Of a stretch of DNA of 36,390 bases, positions 1 to 7,768 are shown piece by piece; positions within the stretch are counted from its first letter, which is position 1; each line of letters begins with the position of its first letter. This DNA comes from Bryobacteraceae bacterium (GTDB taxonomy: Bacteria > Acidobacteriota > Terriglobia > Bryobacterales > Bryobacteraceae), in contig JANXAE010000019.1 in assembly GCA_025062235.1 (NCBI GenBank), positions 1 to 36,390 of the forward strand. The letters run 5' to 3'. The translations under genes were made by a program, and so were the position numbers. The notes under the pieces were generated by a model, which searched no databases, had not been told where the DNA came from, and saw nothing but the letters and a program-made list of their open reading frames with translations.

Positions 1-403
1 GGCCGCGCACGTGCGCGCCTGCGCGACTGCCTGCGGCAGGTTCGCCCCGGCCGTGCATGCGCCGGCGCAGCCTTTCGCCTTGGGACCGGAAATCCTTGCG
101 CCGCCTCATCTGCCAGCGGGCGAAACGGGACCCCCAAGTCGCCTGACTCCCGTCTTGGCATCAGCTGTCCACGGCGGCAGGGAGATCCGCCGCCCCGGAA
201 AGCCCCTCGCATTGCGGCTCCTAAGGGCCGCTTCGCGGCGTCGGCCGAGCCGTAATCGTCGAGCCCCCGCATGCCGCCCGGAAGCCAGAGATGGTCGCCC
301 ACAGCTTCCGCGGATTCGACCCTCGCGCCGTGGGCTTGGCCCATCGCGTGGTTGCGCCGGGGCGAAGGATCGTGCGGTCGGGGACCCGGGCGCCCCGTGG
401 GCC
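1..403. other. GC-rich stretch with no supported gene
   Basis: This stretch lies beyond the 3' end of the Tad gene string. Open frames exist on both strands: one on plus crosses the whole stretch, and one on minus runs from about 346 to the left edge. Their translations are arginine-, proline- and alanine-rich, contain no motif I recognise, and none has a convincing ribosome binding site. Several short inverted repeats are visible, for example the stem GGCGGC/GCCGCC near 171-192 and GCCGC-GAA-GCGGC near 230-242, but none is followed by a T run. I looked for tRNA, tmRNA, RNase P and common riboswitch cores and saw none that fit. It could hold the 3' part of a gene continuing off the left edge. 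Confidence 0.4.
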
Positions 404-502
404 TCAGCCGGAAAGCTTCCGCTTGCGACGGCGCAGGATCAGCAACACCAGCACCCCACCAGCCGCAATCCAAAGAATCGCCGACAGTACCGTGTTGTCC
501 AT
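404..502 (-). CDS. 32-residue single-membrane-segment protein behind tadC
   Basis: A short ATG-to-TGA frame of 32 codons. It is preceded by AAGGAG seven bases before the ATG, one of the better ribosome binding sites in this locus. The product starts MDNTVLSAILW, continues with a hydrophobic segment of about 18 residues (roughly 6-23), and ends in a strongly basic tail, RRRKRKLSG. That predicts a one-span inner-membrane peptide with its C-terminus in the cytoplasm. It begins 55 bases after the tadC stop on the same strand and so could be the last gene of the Tad transcript. I do not recognise a family. Because it is so short, the strong ribosome binding site and the membrane-plus-basic pattern are the only support. 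Confidence 0.55.
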   Translation of the reverse strand: MDNTVLSAILWIAAGGVLVLLILRRRKRKLSG

Positions 503-557
503 GACCTTACTCCTTTCCGTCCGAATTTGAGCGCAATCCCCGGCGGCGGACCATCCG

Positions 558-1493
558 CTACATCCCGAACGAATTCATCATCGGGAACAGGTTCTTGAAC
601 AGTTGCAGCAGGCCTGGTCCCGCAGCCACTACCAGCATTGCCGGGAGGATGAAAAAGAAAATCGGGAACACGAGCTTGACGCCCACCTTGGCCGCGCGCT
701 CTTCGGCCTGCTGGCGCCTGCGGACCCGCAGGTAGTCCGAGTGCGTGCGCAGCGAGTCCGCGATGCTGGTTCCGAACCGGTCGGCCTGAATCAGCGTAGC
801 CACGAGCTTGCGGATCTCGGGCTCGCCCGTGCGGTCGGCCAGGTTCTTCAGCGCATCCACGCGCCGTTTGCCCGCCCGCATTTCGAGGTTGACCAGTTTG
901 AGTTCCTGGCTGATCTCGGGATGCGTCAACTCGAGCTCGCGCGAAGTGCTGAGAATGGCCTGATCGAGTCCCAGGCCAGCCTCCATGCAGACGATCATCA
1001 GGTCGAGCGCGTCCGGCAGCGCCAGCCGGAGCTTCTCCTGGCGTCGCGTGACCAAGTGGTCGAGCACCATATTCGGCGCGAAGAAACCCGCCATTGTCGC
1101 CGCGACCAGGAAAACGACGCGCAAGACGGGGTTGTCGGTCAACGAATCGCGCGTCAGCAAAGCGGCGATGAAGAAGGCCGCACAGAGCACGACCTTCAGG
1201 CCGTAGTAGATCTTGGGCGCCACCTCGGAGCGGAATCCGGCCGCGATCAGGTACCGACGGGTCATCGAAACTTCCTGCGGAGAGATGGGCACGGCCTCGC
1301 CGACTCTCTCCACCAACCTCACTAGCAGGGGCTTCCCTGGCGGCGCCTCGAGGGCGGCCGCTGGCGGTCCCCCCGGGGCCGGGCCGCTGAGTTGCTCATA
1401 AAGACGGCGCGGGCGTACGTACAGGCGGTAGCCGTAAGCTGTGATGCTCAGGCTGAGGACTACGAACAAAGCCAGGGAGATCAACGCGGGCAT
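558..1493 (-). CDS. tadC: TadC, Tad pilus inner-membrane platform protein
   Basis: A 311-residue protein of the type II secretion F/TadC family. Together with TadB it forms the inner-membrane platform on which the CpaF/TadA ATPase extrudes Flp pilin. An N-terminal membrane anchor (about residues 4-25) is followed by two membrane segments near 95-135. The cytoplasmic F domain contains the family-typical stretch ALPDALDLMIVCMEAGLGLD, and a C-terminal hydrophobic pair includes LVFPIFFFILPAMLVV. Length and layout fit TadC. It starts four bases after the tadB stop, so translational coupling is likely. It is the last recognisable tad gene of the string; only the 32-residue frame follows. Confidence 0.93.
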   Translation of the reverse strand: MPALISLALFVVLSLSITAYGYRLYVRPRRLYEQLSGPAPGGPPAAALEAPPGKPLLVRLVERVGEAVPISPQEVSMTRRYLIAAGFRSEVAPKIYYGLKVVLCAAFFIAALLTRDSLTDNPVLRVVFLVAATMAGFFAPNMVLDHLVTRRQEKLRLALPDALDLMIVCMEAGLGLDQAILSTSRELELTHPEISQELKLVNLEMRAGKRRVDALKNLADRTGEPEIRKLVATLIQADRFGTSIADSLRTHSDYLRVRRRQQAEERAAKVGVKLVFPIFFFILPAMLVVAAGPGLLQLFKNLFPMMNSFGM

Positions 1494-1497
1494 GGCT

Positions 1498-2460
1498 TCA
1501 GACCTTGATGTCCACGATCTTGCGAATCGTCAGATGACCGAGCAACAGCCCCAGCACCGCGGCGCCGATGATGTATTTGCCGTCCGGATCATTGAACATG
1601 GACTGCAAGTAGCCAGGGGCCACCACCATCAGGCCCATCATCAGCACGATGGGCATGATGGTGAGAACCGCGCCGGTCACGCGGCCGTGGGCGCTCGCTG
1701 CACGGACCTGGCCCTTGAGCTGGAAGCGCTCCCGGATGATACGCGCCAGCTTGGTCAGCACTTCGGCCAGGTTGCCGCCCGTCTCCCGTTGCAGCAACAC
1801 GGCCGAAACGAAGAATTTGACGTCCAGCAAAGGCACACGGATGGCCAGGTTCTTCAGGGCGACGTCAATCGGCAATCCAAGGTTGTGCTCGTTGAACACC
1901 TTGCGGATTTCCACGCTCAGCGGAGGGGAAGACTCGTCCGCCAGCATCTCCAGGCTGATGGAAAAGGCGTGGCCCGCACGCATGGCGCGCGCCAGGAAGT
2001 CCAGGGCCTCGGGGAACTGCTCCTCGAAGGCTGCCAGGCGGCGCTTGCGCTGGCGCAGCACCATGAGATAGGGTGCCGCGCCCCCCGCCAGCGCCCCGGC
2101 CAGGGCGCTCAACCAGGGAACCGCCAAAGGCCGCAACCAGAGGCCGATGAAGCCGCCCACGAACGAGGCCAGCAGCATCTGCGCCAGCAGGCCGCCGGGC
2201 GTCAGCGTCATCCCGGCCTGCTGGATGTGCGTTTCCATCCTGCGGATGAGGTCGAAACGCTCGAGCAGGCGCGCCAACGGCGGCGACCCCGACGGTTCCA
2301 GTAACACGGTGGTCACCGTGGCCGGGCTCTGGGGGCCCGCGGTTTCCAGCATGCCGGTGAGTTTCTTGCGGCGTTGACCTTCGAGGAAGCGGAAGCCGAG
2401 CCCGAGCGTGAGCGCAACCAGCGCGAAGATCAGTAGAAATGTCAATATTGCCGGACCCAT
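1498..2460 (-). CDS. tadB: TadB, Tad pilus inner-membrane platform protein
   Basis: A 320-residue type II secretion F-domain protein, partner of TadC in the Flp pilus platform. The N-terminus is a membrane anchor (about residues 4-25). A pair of hydrophobic segments near 95-135 precedes the F domain, which carries FPEALDFLARAMRAGHAFS and later LLQRETGGNLAEVLTKLA. Both are characteristic of TadB (CpaG), and a C-terminal membrane pair follows. It lies between cpaF (six-base gap) and tadC (four-base gap), the usual CpaF-TadB-TadC order. Nothing suggests truncation. Confidence 0.93.
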   Translation of the reverse strand: MGPAILTFLLIFALVALTLGLGFRFLEGQRRKKLTGMLETAGPQSPATVTTVLLEPSGSPPLARLLERFDLIRRMETHIQQAGMTLTPGGLLAQMLLASFVGGFIGLWLRPLAVPWLSALAGALAGGAAPYLMVLRQRKRRLAAFEEQFPEALDFLARAMRAGHAFSISLEMLADESSPPLSVEIRKVFNEHNLGLPIDVALKNLAIRVPLLDVKFFVSAVLLQRETGGNLAEVLTKLARIIRERFQLKGQVRAASAHGRVTGAVLTIMPIVLMMGLMVVAPGYLQSMFNDPDGKYIIGAAVLGLLLGHLTIRKIVDIKV

Positions 2461-2466
2461 ACTCGC

Positions 2467-3825
2467 CTACTTGATCTCGACGACGGTCTGGAAGATGGAA
2501 GCGGGGAGGTGGATTCCAGCCGCCTTCAGTCGCTCGCTGAACTTGGGACGAATCCCGGTGGGCCGGAACCGTCCCAGAACCTTGCCATCCTCGCGGACGC
2601 CCGTCTTTTCGAAAACGAAGATGTCCTGTCCGGTGACCTGATCGCCCTCCATGCCCACGCACTCCATCAGGTGCGTGACACGACGGGTGCCATCGCTGAA
2701 ACGGGCGATCTGCACGAACAGATCGATCGCAGAGCTGATCTGCTGCCGGATGGCACGCACGCCCATATTCGCGTTCGCCATGCCCACCATCACTTCCAGC
2801 CGGCTGATGGCGTCGCGCGGCGAGTTGGCGTGGATGGTCGTGAGCGAGCCGTCGTGACCGGTGTTCATCGCCTGGAGCATGTCGAGTGCCTCCTCGCCGC
2901 GCACCTCGCCCACGATGATGCGGTCCGGACGCATGCGCAGGGCGTTGATGACGAGCTGCCGGATCTTGATCGCGCCCTGGCCCTCGATGTTGGGCGGGCG
3001 CGATTCCATGCGCGCGACGTGGACCTGCCGCAGTTGCAACTCGGCCGCATCCTCGATGGTGACGATGCGCTCGTCCTCGGGAATGAAACCCGAGAGCACG
3101 TTGAGCAGCGTGGTCTTGCCTGCACCGGTGCCGCCAGAGATGACGATGTTGAGCCGCGCACGCACGCAGGCCTTCAGCACCTCGAGCATCCCCTCGGTCA
3201 GCGTCAGGTTGCGGACCAGCTCCTCAGCCGTGATGGGATCGCGGCGGAAGCGACGGATCGAGAGCAGCGGCCCATCCACAGCCACGGGCGGGATGACGGC
3301 GTTGACGCGCGAGCCGTCGGGCAGCCGTGCGTCCACCATGGGCGAGGACTCGTCAATCCGTCGCCCCACCCGGGCCACGATCTTCTCGATGATCCGCAGC
3401 AGGTGCTGGTCGTCCTTGAACTCGACCGGCGTACGCTGGAGCTTGCCGTGCCGTTCGACATAAACCAGCCGCGGAGTGGTGACGAGGATGTCCGATACGG
3501 TGGGATCCTGAAGCAGCGGCTCCAGTGGGCCGAGGCCGAAGACTTCGTTGAGCACCTCCTCGGTGATCCGTTCCTTCTCGGCAAGGTTCAGCGGCGTGCG
3601 TTCCTCCTCGACCAGCCGCGCCACCGCCAGGCGCACTTCCGTGCGCACCCTCTCGCCGGCCAGCGCCCCCAGCGCCTCCAGGTTGATCCGCTCCAAGAGC
3701 TTGCGGTGCAGCGCGAACTTCAGTTCCTGATATTCGGGCGTCACCCCGCGGTACTCGGACACACGGGCGGTCCAACTGACGTCCGTCGCCATCCGCGTTC
3801 CCACTGCGGTCGAATCGCTCGCCAT
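2467..3825 (-). CDS. cpaF: CpaF/TadA, Tad pilus secretion ATPase
   Basis: A 452-residue type II/IV secretion-system hexameric ATPase that powers Flp pilus assembly from the cytoplasm. An N-terminal domain (about 30-200) includes the family stretch VSDILVTTP. It is followed by Walker A GGTGAGKT (231-238), an Asp-box region [11 protein letters not shown] (255-265), a Walker B region [14 protein letters not shown] (302-315) and the His box [12 protein letters not shown] (323-334), so all nucleotide-handling motifs are present. The ATG has the strong site AAGGAGGG six bases upstream. It sits between cpaE and tadB as in classical tad loci. The product could be called TadA or CpaF; both names refer to the same family. 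Confidence 0.96.
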   Translation of the reverse strand: MASDSTAVGTRMATDVSWTARVSEYRGVTPEYQELKFALHRKLLERINLEALGALAGERVRTEVRLAVARLVEEERTPLNLAEKERITEEVLNEVFGLGPLEPLLQDPTVSDILVTTPRLVYVERHGKLQRTPVEFKDDQHLLRIIEKIVARVGRRIDESSPMVDARLPDGSRVNAVIPPVAVDGPLLSIRRFRRDPITAEELVRNLTLTEGMLEVLKACVRARLNIVISGGTGAGKTTLLNVLSGFIPEDERIVTIEDAAELQLRQVHVARMESRPPNIEGQGAIKIRQLVINALRMRPDRIIVGEVRGEEALDMLQAMNTGHDGSLTTIHANSPRDAISRLEVMVGMANANMGVRAIRQQISSAIDLFVQIARFSDGTRRVTHLMECVGMEGDQVTGQDIFVFEKTGVREDGKVLGRFRPTGIRPKFSERLKAAGIHLPASIFQTVVEIK

Positions 3826-3862
3826 CGTCTACCCTCCTTGCCCCTCGCTACCCACGGCCGGC

Positions 3863-5038
3863 TCAGAAAAAGATCCCGAGCCGGGACTTGGCCTTTTCAG
3901 CCTTTTCCGCAGGGATGCCGGCCACTTTGGCTGCCAACCGCGCCAGTTGCCGGCCCAACTCGCTGGTCGCCGGCAGCAGGCTGCCCTCTGAATAGGCCTC
4001 ATAGAGTTCGGCAAAACTGCTGGGCAGGCCCGCAAAGATCTCCAGCCCCAAGACCTTCTCGAGTTCGGATTGCGTCAGATCCGGCTGCCGCGGCATCCGG
4101 TTCAAAATCAATTGGAACCGCTTCTGCCCGTACCCGAAATCGAGCAGGTTCTGCGCCAGTTGCCTCGTACGGTGCAGCGCCAGCACATCGAAGGTCGCGA
4201 CCAGAAAAGCCTGATCGAGATCCGGCAGCACGGCGAGGGTGATCGGGTTCAGGCCGCGACCGAGATCTACGATCACCCAGTCGTAAAGCGTGCGCGTGAA
4301 CCGCAGCACCTGGCGGAAAGCGTCCGTCGGCAGAGGCTCGTTGGGATCCACCAGGCGCGGCGCCGGGATGACATGCACGCGCGGTTGCCCGTTGGAAACC
4401 AGACCCTTCCAGTAGCTGGCATCCAGCCGGTGGATGTTGCGCACGGCGTCCAGCACCGAGTACTGACCATTGGCCTTCATCAGGAAACTCAGCACGCCCC
4501 CGTCGAGGTCGAGGTCGGCCAGCAGCACTTCGTCGCCCGTCTGACGTTGCAACTCCGCGCCGACGTGGCAGGCGATGGTCGTGGCGCCGCAACCTCCCTT
4601 GGCGGAAACGAAGCCCACCAGTTTGCCGGGCTCCCGCGCCGGTTGGGTCTGGCGCGCCCGCTCGCTCACCAGTCGGATCAGCGCCTTCTCCAGCGCCCCT
4701 TCGAGCGGGGGATACAGATACTCGCTCGCACCGGCTCGGATCGCCGTCAGGATCGTTTCGGGCTCCACCGCCGTGTGCAGCGCAATGACGATGGGCTGCG
4801 AGAGCGTGGAACGGATGCGCCGGATCGGCTCGGCGAACGAAGCGCCGAGGGCGCCCAGATCCACAAGCACGACGTCGGGACGGATGCGATCCAGCTCGTC
4901 GAGGAAGCGTCCCCAATCCGCAATCGCCGGTTGATCGAAGACAATCCGCGCCGGCGAGCCCCGCAGCGCAAGTTGCACCTGGCTGCGCAACTCGCGATGC
5001 GCGACGATCAGGCCGACCTTGACGTCCGTACCCAGCAT
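3863..5038 (-). CDS. cpaE: CpaE/TadZ, Tad pilus localisation ATPase-like protein
   Basis: A 391-residue protein with a receiver-like N-terminal half (about 5-125, DVVLVDLGALG) and a MinD/ParA-like C-terminal half. In TadZ/CpaE proteins this arrangement places the Tad machine in the cell. The deviant Walker box is KGGCGATT (147-154): the signature first lysine is kept, but the P-loop lysine of GKT is replaced by alanine, as in other members of this family. LLADLDLDGG (172-181) is the switch/Walker A' region. A stretch YSVLDAVRNIHRLDA (193-207) is shared almost unchanged with the second paralogue at 12823-14028. It is placed between cpaC and cpaF with short gaps. Confidence 0.92.
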   Translation of the reverse strand: MLGTDVKVGLIVAHRELRSQVQLALRGSPARIVFDQPAIADWGRFLDELDRIRPDVVLVDLGALGASFAEPIRRIRSTLSQPIVIALHTAVEPETILTAIRAGASEYLYPPLEGALEKALIRLVSERARQTQPAREPGKLVGFVSAKGGCGATTIACHVGAELQRQTGDEVLLADLDLDGGVLSFLMKANGQYSVLDAVRNIHRLDASYWKGLVSNGQPRVHVIPAPRLVDPNEPLPTDAFRQVLRFTRTLYDWVIVDLGRGLNPITLAVLPDLDQAFLVATFDVLALHRTRQLAQNLLDFGYGQKRFQLILNRMPRQPDLTQSELEKVLGLEIFAGLPSSFAELYEAYSEGSLLPATSELGRQLARLAAKVAGIPAEKAEKAKSRLGIFF

Positions 5039-5063
5039 AGGGACGCTATCCCTGGACCTCCCT

Positions 5064-6566
5064 TCATGGACTCGGCGCGGGCTCCGTGCGAGGTCGCTCG
5101 GGGCTCGGAACGGGCACGACTTGCACGGCAGGCGCAGCCGCCGGCGCCGCCCTTGGGCCCGCGAGTTGCTCCACGGGGATCCTCTCCTGAAGCGGCTTCA
5201 CAGGCACCTCGCCCGTGACCTCCATGCCCGGCGTGCGCGGCGCGACCCTGGGAGCATCCTTCATGAACTCGCGCGGCATCGCGATGTCCGGCACAGGCTG
5301 CCCTTTCGGGATGGGCCGCACCAGCTCCGGCGTCACCGCCACCAGCAGCTCCGTATTGCTCTTGCTCAGCGAGCGCGACTGGAAGAGCTTCCCGATCACC
5401 GGAATATCCCCGATGCCCGGGATCTTGCTGAAGCTCTCGATCACGCGATTGTCGAGCAGGCCTGCGATCAGGAAGCTCTGCCCGGACTCGAGCTCGATCT
5501 CCGTCTGCACGCGCCGCGTGGAGATCGCCGGGATGGTGAACCCCTGGAAGGTGAGCGCATTGGCGTAATCCAGCGAGCTCACCTCGGGAGCCACTCTGAG
5601 CCGAATGGTGCCCCTGGGCGTGATCGTGGGCAAGAAGTTGATCCGCACGCCGAACTCGCGCCACTGGATCGTCACCGCACCCGCCCCGGCGATGCCCGAC
5701 TGCACCACGGGGATCGGGAATTCGCCGCCGGCCAGGAAGCTGGCCTGCTGGCCGTTCATCGCCAGCAGGTTCGGCTCCGCCAGGATCTCGAGCAGCCGCT
5801 TGCTTTGAAGAGCGCGGATGGTAGCTGCCAGATCGAGATCCGGGCGGAACAAGAAAATGTTCAAGGCGTCGGTGAGGTTGAAGCTGGTGCCCTGCGGGCC
5901 CGCGAACTGCACCTGTGGAGGCTGATACTGCTGCGTCGTGACCGCTGCCGGCGTGTTCAGCGCGCCCAGGGACATGAAGTTGGCGCCCAGGTCCTGCGCC
6001 GCCCCGCGATCCACGTTGGCGAAGCGTACTTTGAGCAGGATCTGCTGCTCGGCCGGCGGCGTCTTCACGTAGAGCAGGTTGACCACCTTGCCCAGAGTAC
6101 CGGCGATCTCGGCCGCGCGCTCGGCGGCGGTGCGATCGTTCACCGTGCCGCGCAGAAAAACATTTTCGCCTTCGAGCGTAATGCTGACGTCCTGGCCCGG
6201 CAGTTCTTTCTCCAGTTCCTGGCGCACCACCTCCAGGCGCGCCATGCTGGGCCGCACCTTGAGGTCGAACAGCAGTCGGTTGCCCCCCTGTTGCCAGATG
6301 ATGAGGCTGGTTTCACCGGGCTCTAGGCCGTTGATCAGCACCTCCCGGGGGTTGATGACTACGGCCTCGGCGACTTTGGGGTTGGCCACGGAGACGCGCT
6401 GGATGACCACCGGGCTTTCCACCACCAGGGACTTGCCCGCGGTCAGGAACAAATCGCGCGCACCGGGCGCCGGTTGCGCCACCAGCGGCGTCCGCAGGGG
6501 AAGGAACGCACCGATGAGCAGGACCCAAGTCAACACGAGCAAGAGAGATTGTTTCCGCGGCTTCAC
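5064..6566 (-). CDS. cpaC: CpaC/RcpA, Tad pilus outer-membrane secretin
   Basis: A 500-residue secretin forming the outer-membrane pore for the Flp pilus. I chose the GTG at 6566: its GTG overlaps the cpaB stop TGA (GTGA), GGGAGG lies about seven bases upstream, and translation from there gives a clean signal peptide (basic start VKPRKQ, hydrophobic core to about residue 30 ending in VAQP). An N-terminal pilus-assembly domain (about 40-115, with ANPKVAEAVVINPREVLING) and a BON-like segment (about 115-185) follow. The C-terminal secretin core is about 235-440, with the hallmark ESGQSFLIAGLL and KIPGIGDIPVIGKLFQSR. The open frame runs on upstream through cpaB out of register; that extension is not coding. 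Confidence 0.94.
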   Translation of the reverse strand: MKPRKQSLLLVLTWVLLIGAFLPLRTPLVAQPAPGARDLFLTAGKSLVVESPVVIQRVSVANPKVAEAVVINPREVLINGLEPGETSLIIWQQGGNRLLFDLKVRPSMARLEVVRQELEKELPGQDVSITLEGENVFLRGTVNDRTAAERAAEIAGTLGKVVNLLYVKTPPAEQQILLKVRFANVDRGAAQDLGANFMSLGALNTPAAVTTQQYQPPQVQFAGPQGTSFNLTDALNIFLFRPDLDLAATIRALQSKRLLEILAEPNLLAMNGQQASFLAGGEFPIPVVQSGIAGAGAVTIQWREFGVRINFLPTITPRGTIRLRVAPEVSSLDYANALTFQGFTIPAISTRRVQTEIELESGQSFLIAGLLDNRVIESFSKIPGIGDIPVIGKLFQSRSLSKSNTELLVAVTPELVRPIPKGQPVPDIAMPREFMKDAPRVAPRTPGMEVTGEVPVKPLQERIPVEQLAGPRAAPAAAPAVQVVPVPSPERPRTEPAPSP

Positions 6567-7453
6567 GGCTTCGCCTCCCCCGCGGTTCCAAACCTGCTCT
6601 CCGCGCGCTTGGCGCCGTGCAACACCTCGACGACGACAGGCGGCGGCTCGGCTTTGGCCTCTTCCTTCGGCGGAGCCTTGGCGGGCGGCGCGGCTCGTCT
6701 GGTGGGGGCGGGTTGCTGCGCCTGGACCGGGTTCACGAAAGGCTGGCCGCTGAAAAGGTTCGCCACGGCAGTGCCCTTGGTCTTGGCGATCTCCGTGTCG
6801 AGCGGGTTGCGGAGCACGAGCTGGATGCGCGCCTCGTTGCCGGCCAGCGTGAGGATCTCGGCCTGCTCTGGGGTGACCAGGAGGTTCACCACCGGCACCG
6901 ACACCGGCTTGCCTTCGGCATCCTTCTGGATGTTCTGGCCGGCGGAGAGAACCTCGATATTCTGGAGCACAGTCCGCGCGATCGTCCCCAGATTCGACGG
7001 CGCCCCCGGCGGATTCCCCGAGACGATCACGTCCACGCGCATGCCGGGAACGACGAAGCCCCCCACGCCGACGACCTCGTTGACCCGCACGGCCACGGCG
7101 CGCATGCCCGGCGGGATCGTGGCCGCCAGACCTGCGCCAGCCCCCTTGGGCGCAAGGCGCGTCTCGAGGATCGGCTCGTCCTGGTAAATGGTGGAGACCA
7201 CGCCCCGCCCCACGATGTCTTCGCGTTTGAGGACGGCGTTGGCGGGCACCGGGCCGGCCCATTCCACCTGTTTCAAATCCGGGTCCCGAATCAGGGTTCC
7301 GACCGGCAGGTTGCGGCTGGCCACGAAAACGATCGTGGTCGCGGGCTTGGCCGGCTGGGCGAGGCGGCTGGCGGTGAGGCGGTAGACGAGGTAGCTGGCT
7401 ACGCCCGAAACCACCAGCGCAAAAACCAGAACCGATAGGAAACGTTTGTTCAT
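6563..7453 (-). CDS. cpaB: CpaB/RcpC, Tad pilus periplasmic assembly protein
   Basis: A 296-residue protein of the CpaB/RcpC family, thought to work in the periplasm with the CpaC secretin. An N-terminal membrane segment (about 5-27) anchors it. A SAF-like domain follows, with NLPVGTLIRDPDLKQVEW, then AVAVRVNEVVGVGGFVVPG and a VDVIVSG region. The C-terminal tail is proline- and alanine-rich. The ATG is preceded by GGTGGAGG with seven intervening bases. The gene overlaps the cpaC start by four bases, and is separated from flp by a terminator-like hairpin, so its transcription is probably only a fraction of flp's. Confidence 0.92.
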   Translation of the reverse strand: MNKRFLSVLVFALVVSGVASYLVYRLTASRLAQPAKPATTIVFVASRNLPVGTLIRDPDLKQVEWAGPVPANAVLKREDIVGRGVVSTIYQDEPILETRLAPKGAGAGLAATIPPGMRAVAVRVNEVVGVGGFVVPGMRVDVIVSGNPPGAPSNLGTIARTVLQNIEVLSAGQNIQKDAEGKPVSVPVVNLLVTPEQAEILTLAGNEARIQLVLRNPLDTEIAKTKGTAVANLFSGQPFVNPVQAQQPAPTRRAAPPAKAPPKEEAKAEPPPVVVEVLHGAKRAESRFGTAGEAKP

Positions 7454-7498
7454 TGTTCGTCCTCCACCCTGCCGGACAGATTACCGCAACCCAGCCGG

Positions 7499-7532
7499 AA
7501 AAGAAAGGGGGCATGTCTGGGGGCATGCCCCC
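7499..7532 (-). terminator. Terminator-like hairpin between flp and cpaB
   Basis: Reading the minus strand from 7532, GGGGGCATG pairs perfectly with CATGCCCCC across an eight-base loop (7516-7523), and TTTCTTTT follows at once. This is the form of an intrinsic terminator. It lies 18 bases after the flp stop and about 45 bases before the cpaB start. The likely role is partial termination, giving more pilin transcript than assembly-gene transcript. The 14-base palindrome GGGGGCATGCCCCC (7519-7532) offers a competing fold. Confidence 0.7.
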
Positions 7533-7550
7533 GGATCGGTACCGGCTTGA

Positions 7551-7742
7551 TTAAGAGCTTGCCCCGGCGCAAGCGGCGGCGTTGGACAGTCGTTCGCTAG
7601 CCTTAGTCCAAATACCACTAATGCTTTCACCAGCGCTCATGAACAGCGCCGCAGAAGCCAGCGCCACGAAGGCCAGCAACAGGGTGTACTCGACCAGGTC
7701 CTGGCCGCGCTCGTCCTTGAGAAAGTTCTTCAGAAACGTCAT
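7551..7742 (-). CDS. flp: Flp-type pilin
   Basis: A 63-residue Flp/Fap pilin, the structural subunit of the Tad pilus. A short positively charged leader (MTFLKNFLKDERG) is followed by the prepilin-peptidase site G/QDLVEYTLL. That stretch has the Glu and Tyr expected of mature Flp pilins and leads into a hydrophobic helix (about 20-42). The leader and total length fit the family. AGGAG-rich sequence (GAGGAGAGTAGGAG) lies just before the ATG. It starts 26 bases after the stop of the upstream membrane-protein gene and is followed by a terminator-like hairpin. No prepilin peptidase gene is in this window, so processing depends on one elsewhere. Confidence 0.95.
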   Translation of the reverse strand: MTFLKNFLKDERGQDLVEYTLLLAFVALASAALFMSAGESISGIWTKASERLSNAAACAGASS

Positions 7743-7768
7743 GCTCCTACTCTCCTCGCAAATGAGAT

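Noticed and set aside
1-403. A hidden structured RNA or a gene beginning off the left edge
   Set aside because: No conserved RNA core or T-run terminator could be matched, and the open frames have no motif, so I list only that the stretch has no supported gene.
2509-4242. A 577-codon plus-strand frame antisense to cpaF and cpaE
   Set aside because: No motifs and no ribosome binding site. The minus strand carries all ATPase motifs.
5064-7526. A single open frame of 820 codons spanning cpaC and cpaB on the minus strand
   Set aside because: Only the 3' two thirds (from GTG 6566) is a secretin. The 5' part is the wrong frame of cpaB, whose own frame has its membrane anchor, SAF-like domain and ribosome binding site.
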